A stretch of 64,000 nt of DNA from Pseudomonas fluorescens (GTDB lineage: Bacteria > Pseudomonadota > Gammaproteobacteria > Pseudomonadales > Pseudomonadaceae). Where the stretch lies: positions 3,783,001 to 3,847,000 of the forward strand of contig NZ_CP015637.1 in assembly GCF_001708445.1 (NCBI RefSeq), in the 5' to 3' direction. The position numbers and the translations under genes are program-made. Shown here in pieces: positions 53,298 to 64,000 of this stretch (positions are counted from its first letter, which is position 1; every line of letters begins with the position of its first letter). The notes under the pieces were generated by a model that did not search any database, was not told where the DNA came from, and saw only the letters and a list, made by a program, of their open reading frames with translations.

Positions 53298-53323
53298 GCG
53301 AACATTGCGACGCGACACCCTAG

Positions 53324-55075
<1,752 letters not shown>

Positions 55076-55099
55076 GCCCCATCAACACGAGATCATCCA

Positions 55100-55414
55100 A
55101 TGAAAAATACTCTCCTCGCACTGCTGGCGTGCACGGCGGCCATCGGCCTGCAGCCGGCGCTGGCGCAAGACGGCCACGACCTGTTCAACAGCAAGCCCTG
55201 TGTGGGTTGCCACACCATCGACAGCAAACTGGTGGGGCCGGCCTTGAAGGATGTCGCGGCCAAGAATGCCGGGGTGAAAGACGCCGCCGCGACCCTGGCC
55301 AGCCATATCAAGAACGGTACCCAGGGCAACTGGGGGCCGATTCCGATGCCGCCGAACCAGGTCACCGATGATGAAGCCAAGGTGTTGGCCGATTGGGTCC
55401 TGACCTTGAAATAA
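55100..55414 (+). CDS. nirM: Cytochrome c551
   Basis: Small periplasmic haem c protein of 104 residues, electron donor to NirS. The signal peptide ends LALA before QDGHDLFN. The haem site is C34-VG-C37-H38 and the distal Met ligand is Met83 in GPIPMPPN. It lies 24 bp after nirS. Confidence 0.95.
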   Translation: MKNTLLALLACTAAIGLQPALAQDGHDLFNSKPCVGCHTIDSKLVGPALKDVAAKNAGVKDAAATLASHIKNGTQGNWGPIPMPPNQVTDDEAKVLADWVLTLK

Positions 55415-55430
55415 CCACAAGGAGCACGTC

Positions 55431-55748
55431 ATGCACGCATCGATAATCGGTACCGCCATGGCGTTGTTCCTGCTGATGCCCGCGCGGGCAGCGGCCACCC
55501 CGGACGCTGCCCGCCTTGAACACCTGCTGACCCAGGACTGCGGCGCCTGCCATGGCCTGCACCTGACCGGTGGCCTGGGCCCGCCCCTCACACCCCTGGC
55601 CCTCGCCGACCACAGCCGCGACAGCCTGATCGCCACTGTCACCTACGGCCGCCCTGCCCGCGCCATGCCCGGCTGGGGCCCACTGCTCAGTGCCGGCGAT
55701 ATCGCCTGGCTGGTCGACCGCCTCTTGCAAGGAAGCCCCGCACCATGA
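55431..55748 (+). CDS. nirC: NirC c-type cytochrome
   Basis: Periplasmic monohaem cytochrome of 105 residues with a signal peptide and haem site CGACH (Cys37-His41). NirC donates electrons for haem d1 maturation in characterised pseudomonads. Its stop overlaps the nirF start. Confidence 0.9.
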   Translation: MHASIIGTAMALFLLMPARAAATPDAARLEHLLTQDCGACHGLHLTGGLGPPLTPLALADHSRDSLIATVTYGRPARAMPGWGPLLSAGDIAWLVDRLLQGSPAP

Positions 55749-56914
55749 TGCGTCCCGCCCTGTTATCCCTGTGCCTGTTGCTCGGCGCCTGCACTCAGCC
55801 CACGTTGCGCGGCAGTGGCGACCTGGGCCTGGTGATCGAACGTGCCAGCGGCAGCGTGCAGATCATCGAAAGCACCGGTATGACCGAACTGGCGCGCATC
55901 GAGGGGCTGGGCGACCTGTCCCATGCCTCGGCGGTGTTTTCCCGCGACCAGCGTTTCGCCTATGTGTTTGCCCGCGACGGCGGTTTGACCAAGGTCGACC
56001 TGCTGACCCAGCGTATCGAGCGGCGCATCGTCCAGGGCGGCAACAGCATTGGTGGCGCCATCAGCCAGGATGGCCGCCTGATCGCCGTGTCCAACTATGT
56101 GCCTGGCGGGGTCAAGGTGTTCGACGCCGACACCTTGCAACAGGTCGCGGATATCCCCGCCACCGCCCTGCCCGACGGCAAGCGCTCACGGGTGGTGGGC
56201 CTGGTGGATGCGCCCGGCCAACGCTTCGTGTTCAGCCTGTTCGACACGGGCGAAATCTGGAGCGCTGACTTCAGCCACGGCAACGCGCCGCGCATCACCC
56301 GCTTCAAGGACATCGGCGAGCAACCCTATGACGCGCTGATCACCACCGATGGCCGTTACTACATGGCCGGGCTGTTCGGTGAAGATGGCATGGCCCAGCT
56401 CGACCTGTGGCACCCCGAGCGCGGTGTACAGCGCGTGCTCAAGGACTACGGACGCGGCCAGGCCAAACTGCCGGTCTACAAGATGCCCCACCTGGAAGGC
56501 TGGGCCGTCGCCGACAACCAGGCCTTCGTACCCGCCGTGGGTCGCCACCAGGTGCTGGTGATGGACGCGCGCACCTGGCAGCAAACCGCCGCGATCGCGG
56601 TGGCCGGCCAACCGATTTTTGTCACCGCGCGCCCCGACGGGCGCCAGCTGTGGGTCAACTTCGCCTACCCGGATAACGACCGGGTGCAGGTGCTCGACAG
56701 CGAGACCCACCAGGTGGTCGCCGACCTGCGCCCTGGCCCCGGTGTGCTGCATATGGAATTCAGCGGGCGTGGCGAGCAACTGTGGCTGTCGGTGCGCGAC
56801 GGCGAACAGGTGCAAGTGTGGGACCCGTACCGCCTGACCCTGCTGAAGACATTGCCGGCCCTGAGTCCCAGCGGCATTTTCTTCAGCCTCCGTGCGCAAA
56901 AAATGGGGTATTGA
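55745..56914 (+). CDS. nirF: NirF, haem d1 biosynthesis lipoprotein
   Basis: Periplasmic eight-bladed propeller protein of 389 residues without haem c, homologous to the NirS d1 domain and required for haem d1 synthesis. The N-terminal lipobox LLLGAC predicts a lipoprotein. Propeller stretches SHASAVFSRDQRFAYVFARD and LKDYGRGQAKLPVYKMPHLE are typical. Overlaps nirC by 4 bp (ATGATG). Confidence 0.92.
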   Translation: MMRPALLSLCLLLGACTQPTLRGSGDLGLVIERASGSVQIIESTGMTELARIEGLGDLSHASAVFSRDQRFAYVFARDGGLTKVDLLTQRIERRIVQGGNSIGGAISQDGRLIAVSNYVPGGVKVFDADTLQQVADIPATALPDGKRSRVVGLVDAPGQRFVFSLFDTGEIWSADFSHGNAPRITRFKDIGEQPYDALITTDGRYYMAGLFGEDGMAQLDLWHPERGVQRVLKDYGRGQAKLPVYKMPHLEGWAVADNQAFVPAVGRHQVLVMDARTWQQTAAIAVAGQPIFVTARPDGRQLWVNFAYPDNDRVQVLDSETHQVVADLRPGPGVLHMEFSGRGEQLWLSVRDGEQVQVWDPYRLTLLKTLPALSPSGIFFSLRAQKMGY

Positions 56915-56915
56915 G

Positions 56916-57374
56916 ATGGACCTTGATCGGCTCAGCCAACAATTGATCGAACGCTTCCAACACGGCATGCCTCTGTGTGCCGAGCCCTACCGGGAAATGG
57001 CCCAGGTGTTGGGTTGCCGCGAGGCCGAGGTGATGGCGTGCCTGCAACGCCTGGAACTGGCCGGCGCCCTGTCGCGCATCGGCCCGGTGTTCGAGCACAC
57101 CCGCGCGGGGGCCAGCACCCTGGCGGCGCTGGCGGTACCCGTCGAACGCCTGGAGCAGGTGGCCCTGCGGATCAACCAATATCCGGAGGTCAACCACAAC
57201 TATGCCCGCGACCATCACTACAACCTGTGGTTCGTGCTGACCGGGCCGCACCGCCAGCACCTGGAGCAAATCCTTGATGAGCTGGAGAAAGACACCGGCC
57301 TCACCCCGCTGGATTTGCCGATGCTCACCGCCTACCGCATCGACCTCGGGTTTTCCCTGGGAGAACACCCGTGA
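56916..57374 (+). CDS. nirD: NirD, sirohaem decarboxylase subunit
   Basis: Lrp/AsnC-like protein of 152 residues, one of the NirDLGH proteins that decarboxylate sirohaem to didecarboxysirohaem in haem d1 synthesis. It has a winged-helix N-terminus and the family stretch NHNYARDHHYNLWFVLTGP. ATG 56916 starts one base after the nirF stop. Confidence 0.9.
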   Translation: MDLDRLSQQLIERFQHGMPLCAEPYREMAQVLGCREAEVMACLQRLELAGALSRIGPVFEHTRAGASTLAALAVPVERLEQVALRINQYPEVNHNYARDHHYNLWFVLTGPHRQHLEQILDELEKDTGLTPLDLPMLTAYRIDLGFSLGEHP

Positions 57375-57886
57375 TCACGCCGCTGACCCAGGAACAAATG
57401 CTCGACCTGCGCCAGTGCCTGGAGCGCGGTTTGCCTATCGTCACGCGGCCTTATGAAGACCTCGCCGAACAGATCGGCGCCCATCACGACCAGGTGCTGC
57501 AACAGATGCAGCAATGGCGCGACCAGGGCTTGTTTCGCCGCGTCGGCCTGGTGCTCAACCACCGCGCCCTGGGGTATGTGGCCAACGCGATGCTGGTGCT
57601 GGATGTGCCGGATGCGCTGGTCGATGAAGTCGGCCAGCGCCTGGGCCGCGCGCCGGGGGTGAACCTGTGTTACCAGCGCCCCCGGCGCCTGCCGCAGTGG
57701 CGCTACAACCTGTTCTGCATGGTCCACGGCCGCGAGCACCGCGCGGTCGAGGCGCAGATTCACGCGCTGCTGGAGCAGCAGCTGCTCAGCGACCTGCCCT
57801 ATCAACTGCTGTTCAGCACGCGCGCCTTCAAGCAATGCGGCGGACGTTTTGCCCCACCCCCTTCGCAGGTATGGGCCCATGGATGA
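57371..57886 (+). CDS. nirL: NirL, sirohaem decarboxylase subunit
   Basis: Second NirD-like protein, 171 residues, starting with GTG at 57371 that overlaps the nirD stop by 4 bp. It carries GLFRRVGLVLNHRALGYVAN and the conserved RPRRLPQWRYNLFCMVHGRE. It is expected to pair with NirD, G or H in the same decarboxylase complex. Confidence 0.9.
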   Translation: MITPLTQEQMLDLRQCLERGLPIVTRPYEDLAEQIGAHHDQVLQQMQQWRDQGLFRRVGLVLNHRALGYVANAMLVLDVPDALVDEVGQRLGRAPGVNLCYQRPRRLPQWRYNLFCMVHGREHRAVEAQIHALLEQQLLSDLPYQLLFSTRAFKQCGGRFAPPPSQVWAHG

Positions 57887-58322
57887 TCTTGACCGACGCC
57901 TGATCAATCGCCTGCAACTCGGCTTGCCGCTGGTGCGCGAACCTTGGCAGCAGGTGGCCGCCGAACTGCACAGCCGCCCCGGTGAAGTGCTCGACCGCCT
58001 GCATGATTTGCTCGAAGACGGCGTGCTCACGCGCTTCGGCCCGATGTTCGATATCGAGCGCCTCGGCGGCGCCTTCACCCTGGCCGCGCTGGCCGTACCC
58101 GAGGCGCGCTTTGACGCCGTCGCCGAGCAGCTCAACGCCCTGCCCCAGGTCGCCCACAACTACCGCCGCGAGCACCGCTGGAACATGTGGTTCGTGCTCG
58201 CCTGCGCCACCGAGACGGAGTTGGCCGCCACCCTGTCGCGCATCGAGGCCCTGACCGGGTTGTCGGTGCTCAACCTGCCGAAGGAGCACACCTACCATGT
58301 CGGTCTGTATTTCCCGGTCTGA
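57879..58322 (+). CDS. nirG: NirG, sirohaem decarboxylase subunit
   Basis: Third family member, 147 residues. ATG 57879 (MDDLDRRLINRLQLGLPL) overlaps nirL by 8 bp. RFGPMFDIERLGGAFTLAAL and HNYRREHRWNMWFVLACA parallel NirD, so NirG is the NirD-like partner of NirH. Confidence 0.9.
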   Translation: MDDLDRRLINRLQLGLPLVREPWQQVAAELHSRPGEVLDRLHDLLEDGVLTRFGPMFDIERLGGAFTLAALAVPEARFDAVAEQLNALPQVAHNYRREHRWNMWFVLACATETELAATLSRIEALTGLSVLNLPKEHTYHVGLYFPV

Positions 58323-58800
58323 TACCCCCCTGGCCCTGCGCCTGGTCGCCCTCACCCAAGGCGGCCTGCCGCTGGTGGAAGACCCGTGGGCCTGGCTCGC
58401 CGAGCAGTTGGGCATCAGCCTCGAATCGACCCTCGACCTGCTCAAGCGCCTGCAGGCCGAAGGCGCGATCCGACGTATCGCGGCGGTGCCCAACCACTAT
58501 CGCCTGGGCTATCGGCATAACGGCATGACGGTCTGGGACGTACTCGACACGCAACTGCCGCGCCTGGGTCAACTGCTCGGTGCGCAGCCGTTTGTCAGCC
58601 ATTGCTACCGGCGTCCGCGCCGCCCCGGCTGGCCCTACAACCTGTTCGCCATGGTGCATGGGCGCAGCCGTGAGGAAATCGACAGCTACCGCGAACACCT
58701 GCGGTTCCTGCTGGGGGATGCCTGCCGCGCCGACGAGATGCTGGTGAGCAGCCGCATCCTGAAAAAAACCGGCCTGCGCCTGCCGCCGGCCCACTCGTAG
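58297..58800 (+). CDS. nirH: NirH, sirohaem decarboxylase subunit
   Basis: Fourth family member, 167 residues, resembling NirL (AIRRIAAVPNHYRLGYRHNG, RRPRRPGWPYNLFAMVHGRS). It overlaps nirG by 26 bp, an unusually long coupling overlap. Confidence 0.9.
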   Translation: MSVCISRSDTPLALRLVALTQGGLPLVEDPWAWLAEQLGISLESTLDLLKRLQAEGAIRRIAAVPNHYRLGYRHNGMTVWDVLDTQLPRLGQLLGAQPFVSHCYRRPRRPGWPYNLFAMVHGRSREEIDSYREHLRFLLGDACRADEMLVSSRILKKTGLRLPPAHS

Positions 58801-58809
58801 GAGCGCCCC

Positions 58810-59967
58810 ATGCTGCGGATCAGTCAGTACTTGCGTACCCTCGCCGGCCAATGCCCGCCACCCCGTACATCGCCGCCCGGCAGCGATCGGCCGCCGGTGG
58901 TGATCTGGAACCTGCTGCGGCGCTGTAACCTCACCTGCAAACACTGTTACGCCACCAGCGCCGACAGTGTGTTCCGCAATGAACTGGACACCCCGGCGGC
59001 CCTTCAGGTCATCGATGATCTGCAGGCCGCCGGGGTGCGTGTGTTGATCCTGTCCGGCGGCGAACCCATGCTGCGCGAGGACCTGTTCCAGCTCAGCGCC
59101 TATGCCCGCGACAAAGGTTTTTTCGTGGCGCTGTCGACGAACGGCACGTTGATCGATGAGCACACTATCCAGCAGGTTGCCGACGCGCAGTTCGACTATG
59201 TGGGCATCAGCATCGATGGCCTGGAGGCGACCCACGACGCCTTTCGCCAATTGCACGGCAGTTTCCAGCGCTCGATGCACGCCATCCGCCTGTGCCGCGA
59301 GGCCGGGATTCGCGTGGGCCTGCGCACCACCCTGACCCAGGACAACCACGCGCAGTTGCCGCAGCTGCTGGCGCTGATGCGCACGTACGATGTGCAGAAG
59401 TTCTACCTGTCGCACCTCAACTACAGCGGGCGTGGCAAGCGCAGCCGCCAGTTGGACGCGCACCGGCAGATGAGCCGCGAGGCCATGCGGTTGATTTTCC
59501 AACAGGCCTGGAGCGATATCGAAAACGGTATCGACAGTGACTTCGTCAGCGGCAACAACGACGCCGACGCCGTGCTGTTGCTGCAATGGGTCCACCAGCA
59601 TCTGCCCCAACACTACCCCCAGCTGGAGCACCTGCTGCACAACTGGGGCGGCAATGCCTCCGGCAGCGGCATCGCCAATATCGACAACACGGGCGAGGTG
59701 CACCCCGACACCTACTGGTGGCAGCACTCGGTGGGCAATGTGCGCAACACCACCTTCCGCCAACTCTGGCTGGACCAGCCCGATCCGTTGCTGCTGCGCC
59801 TGCGCGAACACCCGCGTGCCATCGGTGGGCGTTGTGCCAAGTGCCATTGGTTGCCGATCTGCAACGGCAATACGCGCACCCGCGCCTGGGCCGACGGCGA
59901 CCTCTGGGGCCCGGACCCCGGCTGCCACCTCAGTGACGCCGAGATCGCCCAGCGGCCCTCCCCCTGA
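58810..59967 (+). CDS. nirJ: NirJ, radical SAM protein of haem d1 synthesis
   Basis: Radical SAM enzyme of 385 residues that replaces the propionates of didecarboxysirohaem by oxo groups. The SAM cluster motif is C39-x3-C43-x2-C46 (RRCNLTCKHC), and a C-terminal SPASM-type Cys set appears in GGRCAKCHWLPIC and PGCHLS. It starts 9 bp after nirH. Confidence 0.95.
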   Translation: MLRISQYLRTLAGQCPPPRTSPPGSDRPPVVIWNLLRRCNLTCKHCYATSADSVFRNELDTPAALQVIDDLQAAGVRVLILSGGEPMLREDLFQLSAYARDKGFFVALSTNGTLIDEHTIQQVADAQFDYVGISIDGLEATHDAFRQLHGSFQRSMHAIRLCREAGIRVGLRTTLTQDNHAQLPQLLALMRTYDVQKFYLSHLNYSGRGKRSRQLDAHRQMSREAMRLIFQQAWSDIENGIDSDFVSGNNDADAVLLLQWVHQHLPQHYPQLEHLLHNWGGNASGSGIANIDNTGEVHPDTYWWQHSVGNVRNTTFRQLWLDQPDPLLLRLREHPRAIGGRCAKCHWLPICNGNTRTRAWADGDLWGPDPGCHLSDAEIAQRPSP

Positions 59968-59982
59968 TCCCTGGCGCGACCA

Positions 59983-60000
59983 CCCGGTGACACAACCGGG
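59983..60000. other. Stem-loop between nirJ and nirE
   Basis: CCCGGT-GACACA-ACCGGG, a perfect 6-bp stem with a 6-nt loop in the 69-bp gap. There is no T run, so it is not a standard terminator. It could modulate nirE translation or mRNA decay. Confidence 0.35.
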
Positions 60001-60036
60001 GGCGCTGCCTACCTGATGAAGAACCAAGGACGTCTC

Positions 60037-60861
60037 ATGCACACTTCAACCGCCCTACCTGCCAGTTTGCACAGCCCCTTCCACCCCGGCGAAGTCGCGT
60101 TGGTGGGCGCCGGCCCCGGTGACCCGCGCCTGTTGACCCTGCGTGCCTGGAGCTTGTTGATGCAGGCCGATGCCGTGGTGTTCGACCGCCTGGTCAGCGC
60201 CGAGCTGCTGAGCCTGATCCCGCTGACCTGCGCGCGCCACTATGTGGGCAAGGCCAGCGGCTGTCACAGCCTGCCCCAGGACCAGCTCAACGAACTGCTC
60301 GCCGACCTGGCCGACCAGGGGCAACGGGTCGTGCGCCTCAAGGGCGGCGACCCCTTTATCTTCGGGCGCGGTGCCGAAGAGCTGGAATACCTGCTGGCGC
60401 GGGGCATTCCTTGCCAGGTGGTGCCGGGTATTACCGCGGCGTCCGGGTGCAGCGCCTATGCTGGCATCCCGTTGACCCACCGCGACCTGGTCAACTCCTG
60501 CCGCTTCGTCACCGGGCACCTGCAACGCGACGGTGCCTTGAAATTGCCCTGGGCCAGCCTGGCGGAGCCGAGCCAGACGCTGGTGTTCTACATGGGCCTG
60601 TCCAATCTGGCGCTGATCGCCGAACACCTGGTTGCGGCGGGTTTACCGGGGGACACACCCGCGGCGCTGATCAGCAATGGTGCCCGCGCCGACCAGCACG
60701 TGGCCCGTGGCACCCTGCGCCAGTTACCGACCCTGGCCGCCGACTGCGAGCCCGGGGTGCCGACCCTGACCGTGATTGGCCATGTGGTCAACCTGTTCGC
60801 CGACACCGCCCTGCACTTCCCCGCCAGCCTGACCCCGGCCCGTGAAGCGGTGGCGGTATGA
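60037..60861 (+). CDS. nirE: NirE, uroporphyrinogen-III C-methyltransferase
   Basis: SAM-dependent methyltransferase of 274 residues that makes precorrin-2 for haem d1. Motifs are [32 protein letters not shown] and [23 protein letters not shown] 60037 has AAGGA at 7 nt; an in-frame ATG 21 bp earlier has none. It overlaps nirN by 4 bp. Confidence 0.93.
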   Translation: MHTSTALPASLHSPFHPGEVALVGAGPGDPRLLTLRAWSLLMQADAVVFDRLVSAELLSLIPLTCARHYVGKASGCHSLPQDQLNELLADLADQGQRVVRLKGGDPFIFGRGAEELEYLLARGIPCQVVPGITAASGCSAYAGIPLTHRDLVNSCRFVTGHLQRDGALKLPWASLAEPSQTLVFYMGLSNLALIAEHLVAAGLPGDTPAALISNGARADQHVARGTLRQLPTLAADCEPGVPTLTVIGHVVNLFADTALHFPASLTPAREAVAV

Positions 60862-62312
60862 AACGCCTGCTGCTGGTGCCGCTGCTCTGGGCCTCGGCCG
60901 CCCACGGAACGCCGGCCGAGGACTACCAACGCCTCTGCGCAGGCTGCCACGGCCTCAACCGCATCGGCGCCAGCGGCCCGGCGTTGCTCCCGGAAAGCCT
61001 GGGGCGGATCAAGCCGGAGGAAGTGCGCAAGGTCATCGAACAAGGCCGCCCCGCCAGCCAGATGGCCGCGTTCGCGCCACAGCTGAGCGCGGCACAGATC
61101 GACGGCCTGGCGAGCTTGCTGCAACAGCCGCCCGATTCGCCGGTGAGCTGGGATGAGCAGGCTATCCGTAGCAGCCACACGGTATTGGCGGAGGTGAGCC
61201 GCTTGCCCACCACACCGCAACATCACGCCGACCCGCTCAACCTGTTCGTGGTGGTGGAGTCGGGCGACCATCACATCGACATTCTCGACGGTGACACCTT
61301 TACCGTGCTGGACCGCTTCCCCACCCATTTTGCGGTGCACGGCGGGCCAAAATTCTCCCCCGACGGGCGTTTTGTGTACTTCGCCTCGCGCGACGGCTGG
61401 ATCAGCCAATATGACCTGCACAACCTCAAGCTGATCGCCGAAATCCGCGTCGGGCTCAATACCCGCAACCTGGCGGTGAGCAAGGACGGGCGCTGGGTGC
61501 TGGCGGGCAACTACCTGCCGGGCAACCTGGTGCTGCTGGATGCGCGCGACCTGTCCCTGGTCAAGACGCTGGACACAGCCTCCCGCGTCAGCGCGGTCTA
61601 CACCGCGCCGCCGCGCAACAGCTTTATCGTGGCGCTCAAGGACGTGAACGAAGTCTGGGAGTTGTCCTATGCCGCCGCCCAGCCCAGCTTCGAACCCCGG
61701 CGCATCCAGGCCCAGGACGTGCTCGATGACTTTTCTTTCTCCCCGGATTACCGTCAACTGGTGGCCACCTCACGCAAAGCCGGGGGCGGCCAGGTGATTG
61801 ACCTGGACAGCGGTCGGGTGGTCACCGATATCCCGCTGTCCGGCATGCCGCACCTGGGTTCGGGAACGTATTGGCAACGCAATGGCCAGTGGGTATTTGC
61901 CACGCCGAATATCAGCAAGGGGCAAATCTCGGTGATCGACCTCAAGACCTGGACGCTGATCAAACAGATCCCCACCCTGGGGCCAGGCTTTTTCATGCGC
62001 AGCCATGTGAACTCGCGCTATGTGTGGAGCGACGTGTTCTTCGGGCCGGACAACGATGCGATCCACCTGATCGACAAGCAGACCCTGGAGATCGCCCACA
62101 CCCTGCGGCCGATGCCAGGCAAGACCGCGGCCCATGTGGAATTCACCCGGGATGGCCGCTACCTGCTGCTGAGTATCTGGGCCACCGACGGCGCGTTGAT
62201 CGTGTATGACAGCCAGACGCTGAAGGAGATCAAGCGCATCCCCATGAACAAACCTTCGGGCAAGTACAACGTGGGGAACAAGGTGGAGTTTGCCGAAGGC
62301 ACATCACATTGA
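60858..62312 (+). CDS. nirN: NirN, dihydro-haem d1 dehydrogenase
   Basis: Periplasmic NirS-like protein of 484 residues with one haem c site (CAGCHG near residue 28) and a d1-type propeller. It introduces the last double bond of haem d1 before transfer to NirS. A short signal peptide (to AAHG) is present. It is the last gene of the nir cluster and is followed by a composite repeat. Confidence 0.94.
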   Translation: MKRLLLVPLLWASAAHGTPAEDYQRLCAGCHGLNRIGASGPALLPESLGRIKPEEVRKVIEQGRPASQMAAFAPQLSAAQIDGLASLLQQPPDSPVSWDEQAIRSSHTVLAEVSRLPTTPQHHADPLNLFVVVESGDHHIDILDGDTFTVLDRFPTHFAVHGGPKFSPDGRFVYFASRDGWISQYDLHNLKLIAEIRVGLNTRNLAVSKDGRWVLAGNYLPGNLVLLDARDLSLVKTLDTASRVSAVYTAPPRNSFIVALKDVNEVWELSYAAAQPSFEPRRIQAQDVLDDFSFSPDYRQLVATSRKAGGGQVIDLDSGRVVTDIPLSGMPHLGSGTYWQRNGQWVFATPNISKGQISVIDLKTWTLIKQIPTLGPGFFMRSHVNSRYVWSDVFFGPDNDAIHLIDKQTLEIAHTLRPMPGKTAAHVEFTRDGRYLLLSIWATDGALIVYDSQTLKEIKRIPMNKPSGKYNVGNKVEFAEGTSH

Positions 62313-62332
62313 GCCATGGTGTTCAAAGACTG

Positions 62333-62584
62333 CCTCCTCCCACACTTAACCGAGTACAGCAGGCACAACTTCGGTCGGTTCCAGGGCCGCAAAAACCAGA
62401 GCAAAAGCAGACTCAGGTCTACCTGATAGATACAGATCCAAATGTGGGAGGGGCGGTGCGACGATTCGACTTGCCCCCGATGGCGCCGGGTCAGTTAACC
62501 AATAAGTGGCTGACACTCCCTCATCGGGGGCAAGCCCCCTCCCACATTTTTTATCGAGTACACCAGGCACAACTCCGATCGCCG
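62333..62584. repeat. Composite REPIN-plus-linker repeat (locus B)
   Basis: Same order as the 42.2-42.5 kb element: a REP end, the CGAGTACA...GGTCGG linker, CCAGAGCAAAAGCAGACTCA with ACCTGATA and CAGATCC, a GI REPIN, and a second linker copy (62554 on). One REP here carries an inserted segment GGTGCGACGATTCGA between GTGGGAGGGG and CTTGCCCCC. The linker copies are about 204 bp apart. It lies between the convergent nirN and hemN. Confidence 0.82.
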
Positions 62585-62598
62585 CGACAGCACTTAGC

Positions 62599-63984
62599 TC
62601 AAACCGTGCGGGAGAACTGGCCTTTGTGTGCGCCGCCGAGGTAGGCGTCGAAGGCCATGGCTACGCTGCGCACCATCAATTGGCCCTTGGGCAACAGTTG
62701 CAGTGCATCGTGCTGGATCAGCAACAGCCCATCTTCCACCTGCTCATCCAGTTGTGTCATGGCCTCGGCAAAATACTCGTTGAACCGAATGCCATGGGCG
62801 GCTTCGACCCGGGCGAAATCGACGCGGCCGTCACACATCAGGCCATTGATCACCTCGCGGCGCAGCACGTCATCGGGGTTGAGCCGATAACCGCGCTGTA
62901 CCGGGAGCATGCCCGCATCGATTCGCGCGTAGTACTGGGACAGTTCCTTGACGCTCTGGCTGTAGCTGTCACCCACCTTGCCGATGGCGGATACACCCAG
63001 GCCGATCAGGTCGCAATCGGCATGGGTGGAGTAGCCCTGGAAGTTGCGTTGCAGGCTGCCATTGGCGCGGGCCAATGCCAGCTCATCGTCGGGCAAGGCA
63101 AAATGGTCCATGCCGATGTAGACGTAACCGGCCTCGGTAAGGCGGCGGATGGTCAGTTCCAACAGTTCCAGCTTGCGCGTCGGGGGTGGCATGTCTTCGG
63201 GGCGGATCATGCGCTGGGCGCGGATCTGGCTGGGCAGGTGCGCGTAGCTGTAGGCCGCCACCCGGTCAGGGCGCAGGGCGATCAGTTTGCTCAGGGTCAC
63301 ATCGAAACTGGCCACGGTTTGCAGGGGCAAGCCGTAGATCAGGTCGACACTCACGGACTTGAAGCGCGCCTCGCGGGCCGCCGCCACCAGTTGCACGATC
63401 TGCGCTTCGCTTTGCTGGCGATTGACCGCTGCCTGCACGTCGGGGTCGAAGTCCTGAACGCCGAAGCTCAGGCGATTGAAACCCAGGCGACGCAGGGTGT
63501 CGATCCGTTCGACGCTGATGGTGCGTGGGTCCACCTCTATGGAGAACTCATGGGCGTCACTGTCATCCAGGGTGAAATGTTGCCCCAGGCAGTCCATCAG
63601 CTCAGCCAGTTGCGCGTCGTCCAGGTAGGTCGGCGTACCGCCCCCCAGGTGCAACTGGGTCAAGCGCCGGGAGCGCTCGAACAACGCGCCTTGCATCTGG
63701 ATCTCGCGCTTGAGGTAGCCCAGGTACTCCACGGCGCGGTGGGTCTTGCGCGTGATGATCTTGTGGCAGCCGCAGTAGTAGCAAAGGCTCTGGCAGAACG
63801 GGATATGGATATACACCGATAACGCCTTGGGCGCGGCCACCCGGTGGCTGGCGCGCACCGCCTGGTGATAGTCATCCAGGGCAAAGGCACTGTTGAATTG
63901 CGGTGCGGTGGGGTACGAGGTGTAGCGCGGCCCGGGTCGGTCGTATTTGTGTACCAGGGCGCGGTCGAATTCAAAGGCTGTCAT
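62599..63984 (-). CDS. hemN: Oxygen-independent coproporphyrinogen III dehydrogenase
   Basis: Radical SAM enzyme of 461 residues that makes protoporphyrinogen IX without O2. The cluster motif is C64-QSL-C68-YY-C71-G-C73, and GGGTPTYL and the conserved ENxxxNRLSFGVQDF-type segment (LGFNRLSFGVQDF) are present. The ATG has GAGGTGA at 6 nt. It is convergent with nirN; its promoter lies outside the window. It would supply haem for NirS and c-type cytochromes during anaerobic growth. Confidence 0.95.
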   Translation of the reverse strand: MTAFEFDRALVHKYDRPGPRYTSYPTAPQFNSAFALDDYHQAVRASHRVAAPKALSVYIHIPFCQSLCYYCGCHKIITRKTHRAVEYLGYLKREIQMQGALFERSRRLTQLHLGGGTPTYLDDAQLAELMDCLGQHFTLDDSDAHEFSIEVDPRTISVERIDTLRRLGFNRLSFGVQDFDPDVQAAVNRQQSEAQIVQLVAAAREARFKSVSVDLIYGLPLQTVASFDVTLSKLIALRPDRVAAYSYAHLPSQIRAQRMIRPEDMPPPTRKLELLELTIRRLTEAGYVYIGMDHFALPDDELALARANGSLQRNFQGYSTHADCDLIGLGVSAIGKVGDSYSQSVKELSQYYARIDAGMLPVQRGYRLNPDDVLRREVINGLMCDGRVDFARVEAAHGIRFNEYFAEAMTQLDEQVEDGLLLIQHDALQLLPKGQLMVRSVAMAFDAYLGGAHKGQFSRTV

Positions 63985-64000
63985 GGTCGATCACCTCGTC

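Noticed and set aside
58270..60042. 590-codon minus-strand frame opposite nirH-nirJ
   Set aside because: Spans two intact plus-strand genes and the gap between them; no start signal.

Overview
The window looks like chromosomal DNA of a fluorescent Pseudomonas (P. fluorescens group). GC content is high, the wobble base is mostly C, proteins match Pseudomonas families throughout, and the intergenic gaps carry REP/REPIN repeats of the kinds known from that group. The distinctive cargo is a complete cytochrome cd1 nitrite reductase (nir) cluster, so the strain is probably a denitrifier or at least a nitrite reducer.

Layout. 1-14 kb: a thiolase and an acyl-CoA ligase (fatty acid activation and cleavage), a transketolase paralogue, a DUF465 protein, HglS (2-oxoadipate to 2-hydroxyglutarate, lysine catabolism), an OprD-type porin, a GH63-like glucosidase, an SCP2 protein with a histidine phosphatase, and SohB. 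14-16.7 kb: a DHA2-type MFS exporter divergent from a LysR regulator. 16.7-25.8 kb: a self-contained sugar-alcohol island with a RbsABC-like importer, two polyol dehydrogenases, a split dihydroxyacetone-type kinase, an RpiB-type isomerase and a SorC regulator. It is best read as threitol/erythrulose catabolism ending in erythrose 4-phosphate. 26-31.8 kb: a TerC/CBS membrane protein, a thioredoxin-like protein whose 3' end runs antisense into terC, and a polar amino acid ABC transporter operon ending in RidA. 32-42.2 kb: a DNA-damage block on the minus strand (lexA2-imuA-imuB-dnaE2, then a hybrid histidine kinase and a UvrA2-type ATPase) with a palindromic LexA2-type operator over the lexA2 start. 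42.5-46.6 kb: NudK-like Nudix hydrolase, alpha/beta hydrolase, L-lactate/2-hydroxyacid dehydrogenase and a divergent DeoR regulator.

46.8-51.4 kb is an iron and stress region: ftrABCD (periplasmic P19 protein, cupredoxin, FTR1 permease, polyferredoxin), a Cys-rich DUF3079 protein, a hemerythrin and a small PLDc_N membrane protein. The gap between ftrA and DUF3079 holds a Fur-like site and an FNR/Anr/Dnr-type site. 51.6-62.3 kb is nirP-nirO-nirQ on the minus strand and nirS-M-C-F-D-L-G-H-J-E-N on the plus strand, divergent from a shared FNR/Anr/Dnr box. hemN (oxygen-independent haem synthesis) follows. Iron import, anaerobic porphyrin synthesis, haem d1 synthesis and the cd1 enzyme therefore sit within 17 kb.

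The modules are punctuated by dispersed repeats. Simple GI-type REPINs, a composite GIII+GII element in three copies, and a longer REPIN-plus-linker element in two copies mark the edges of the ftr, nir and imu blocks. I saw no tRNA, rRNA, CRISPR array, transposase, integrase or prophage gene. Names rest on reading the translated sequences by eye; no database search was run.
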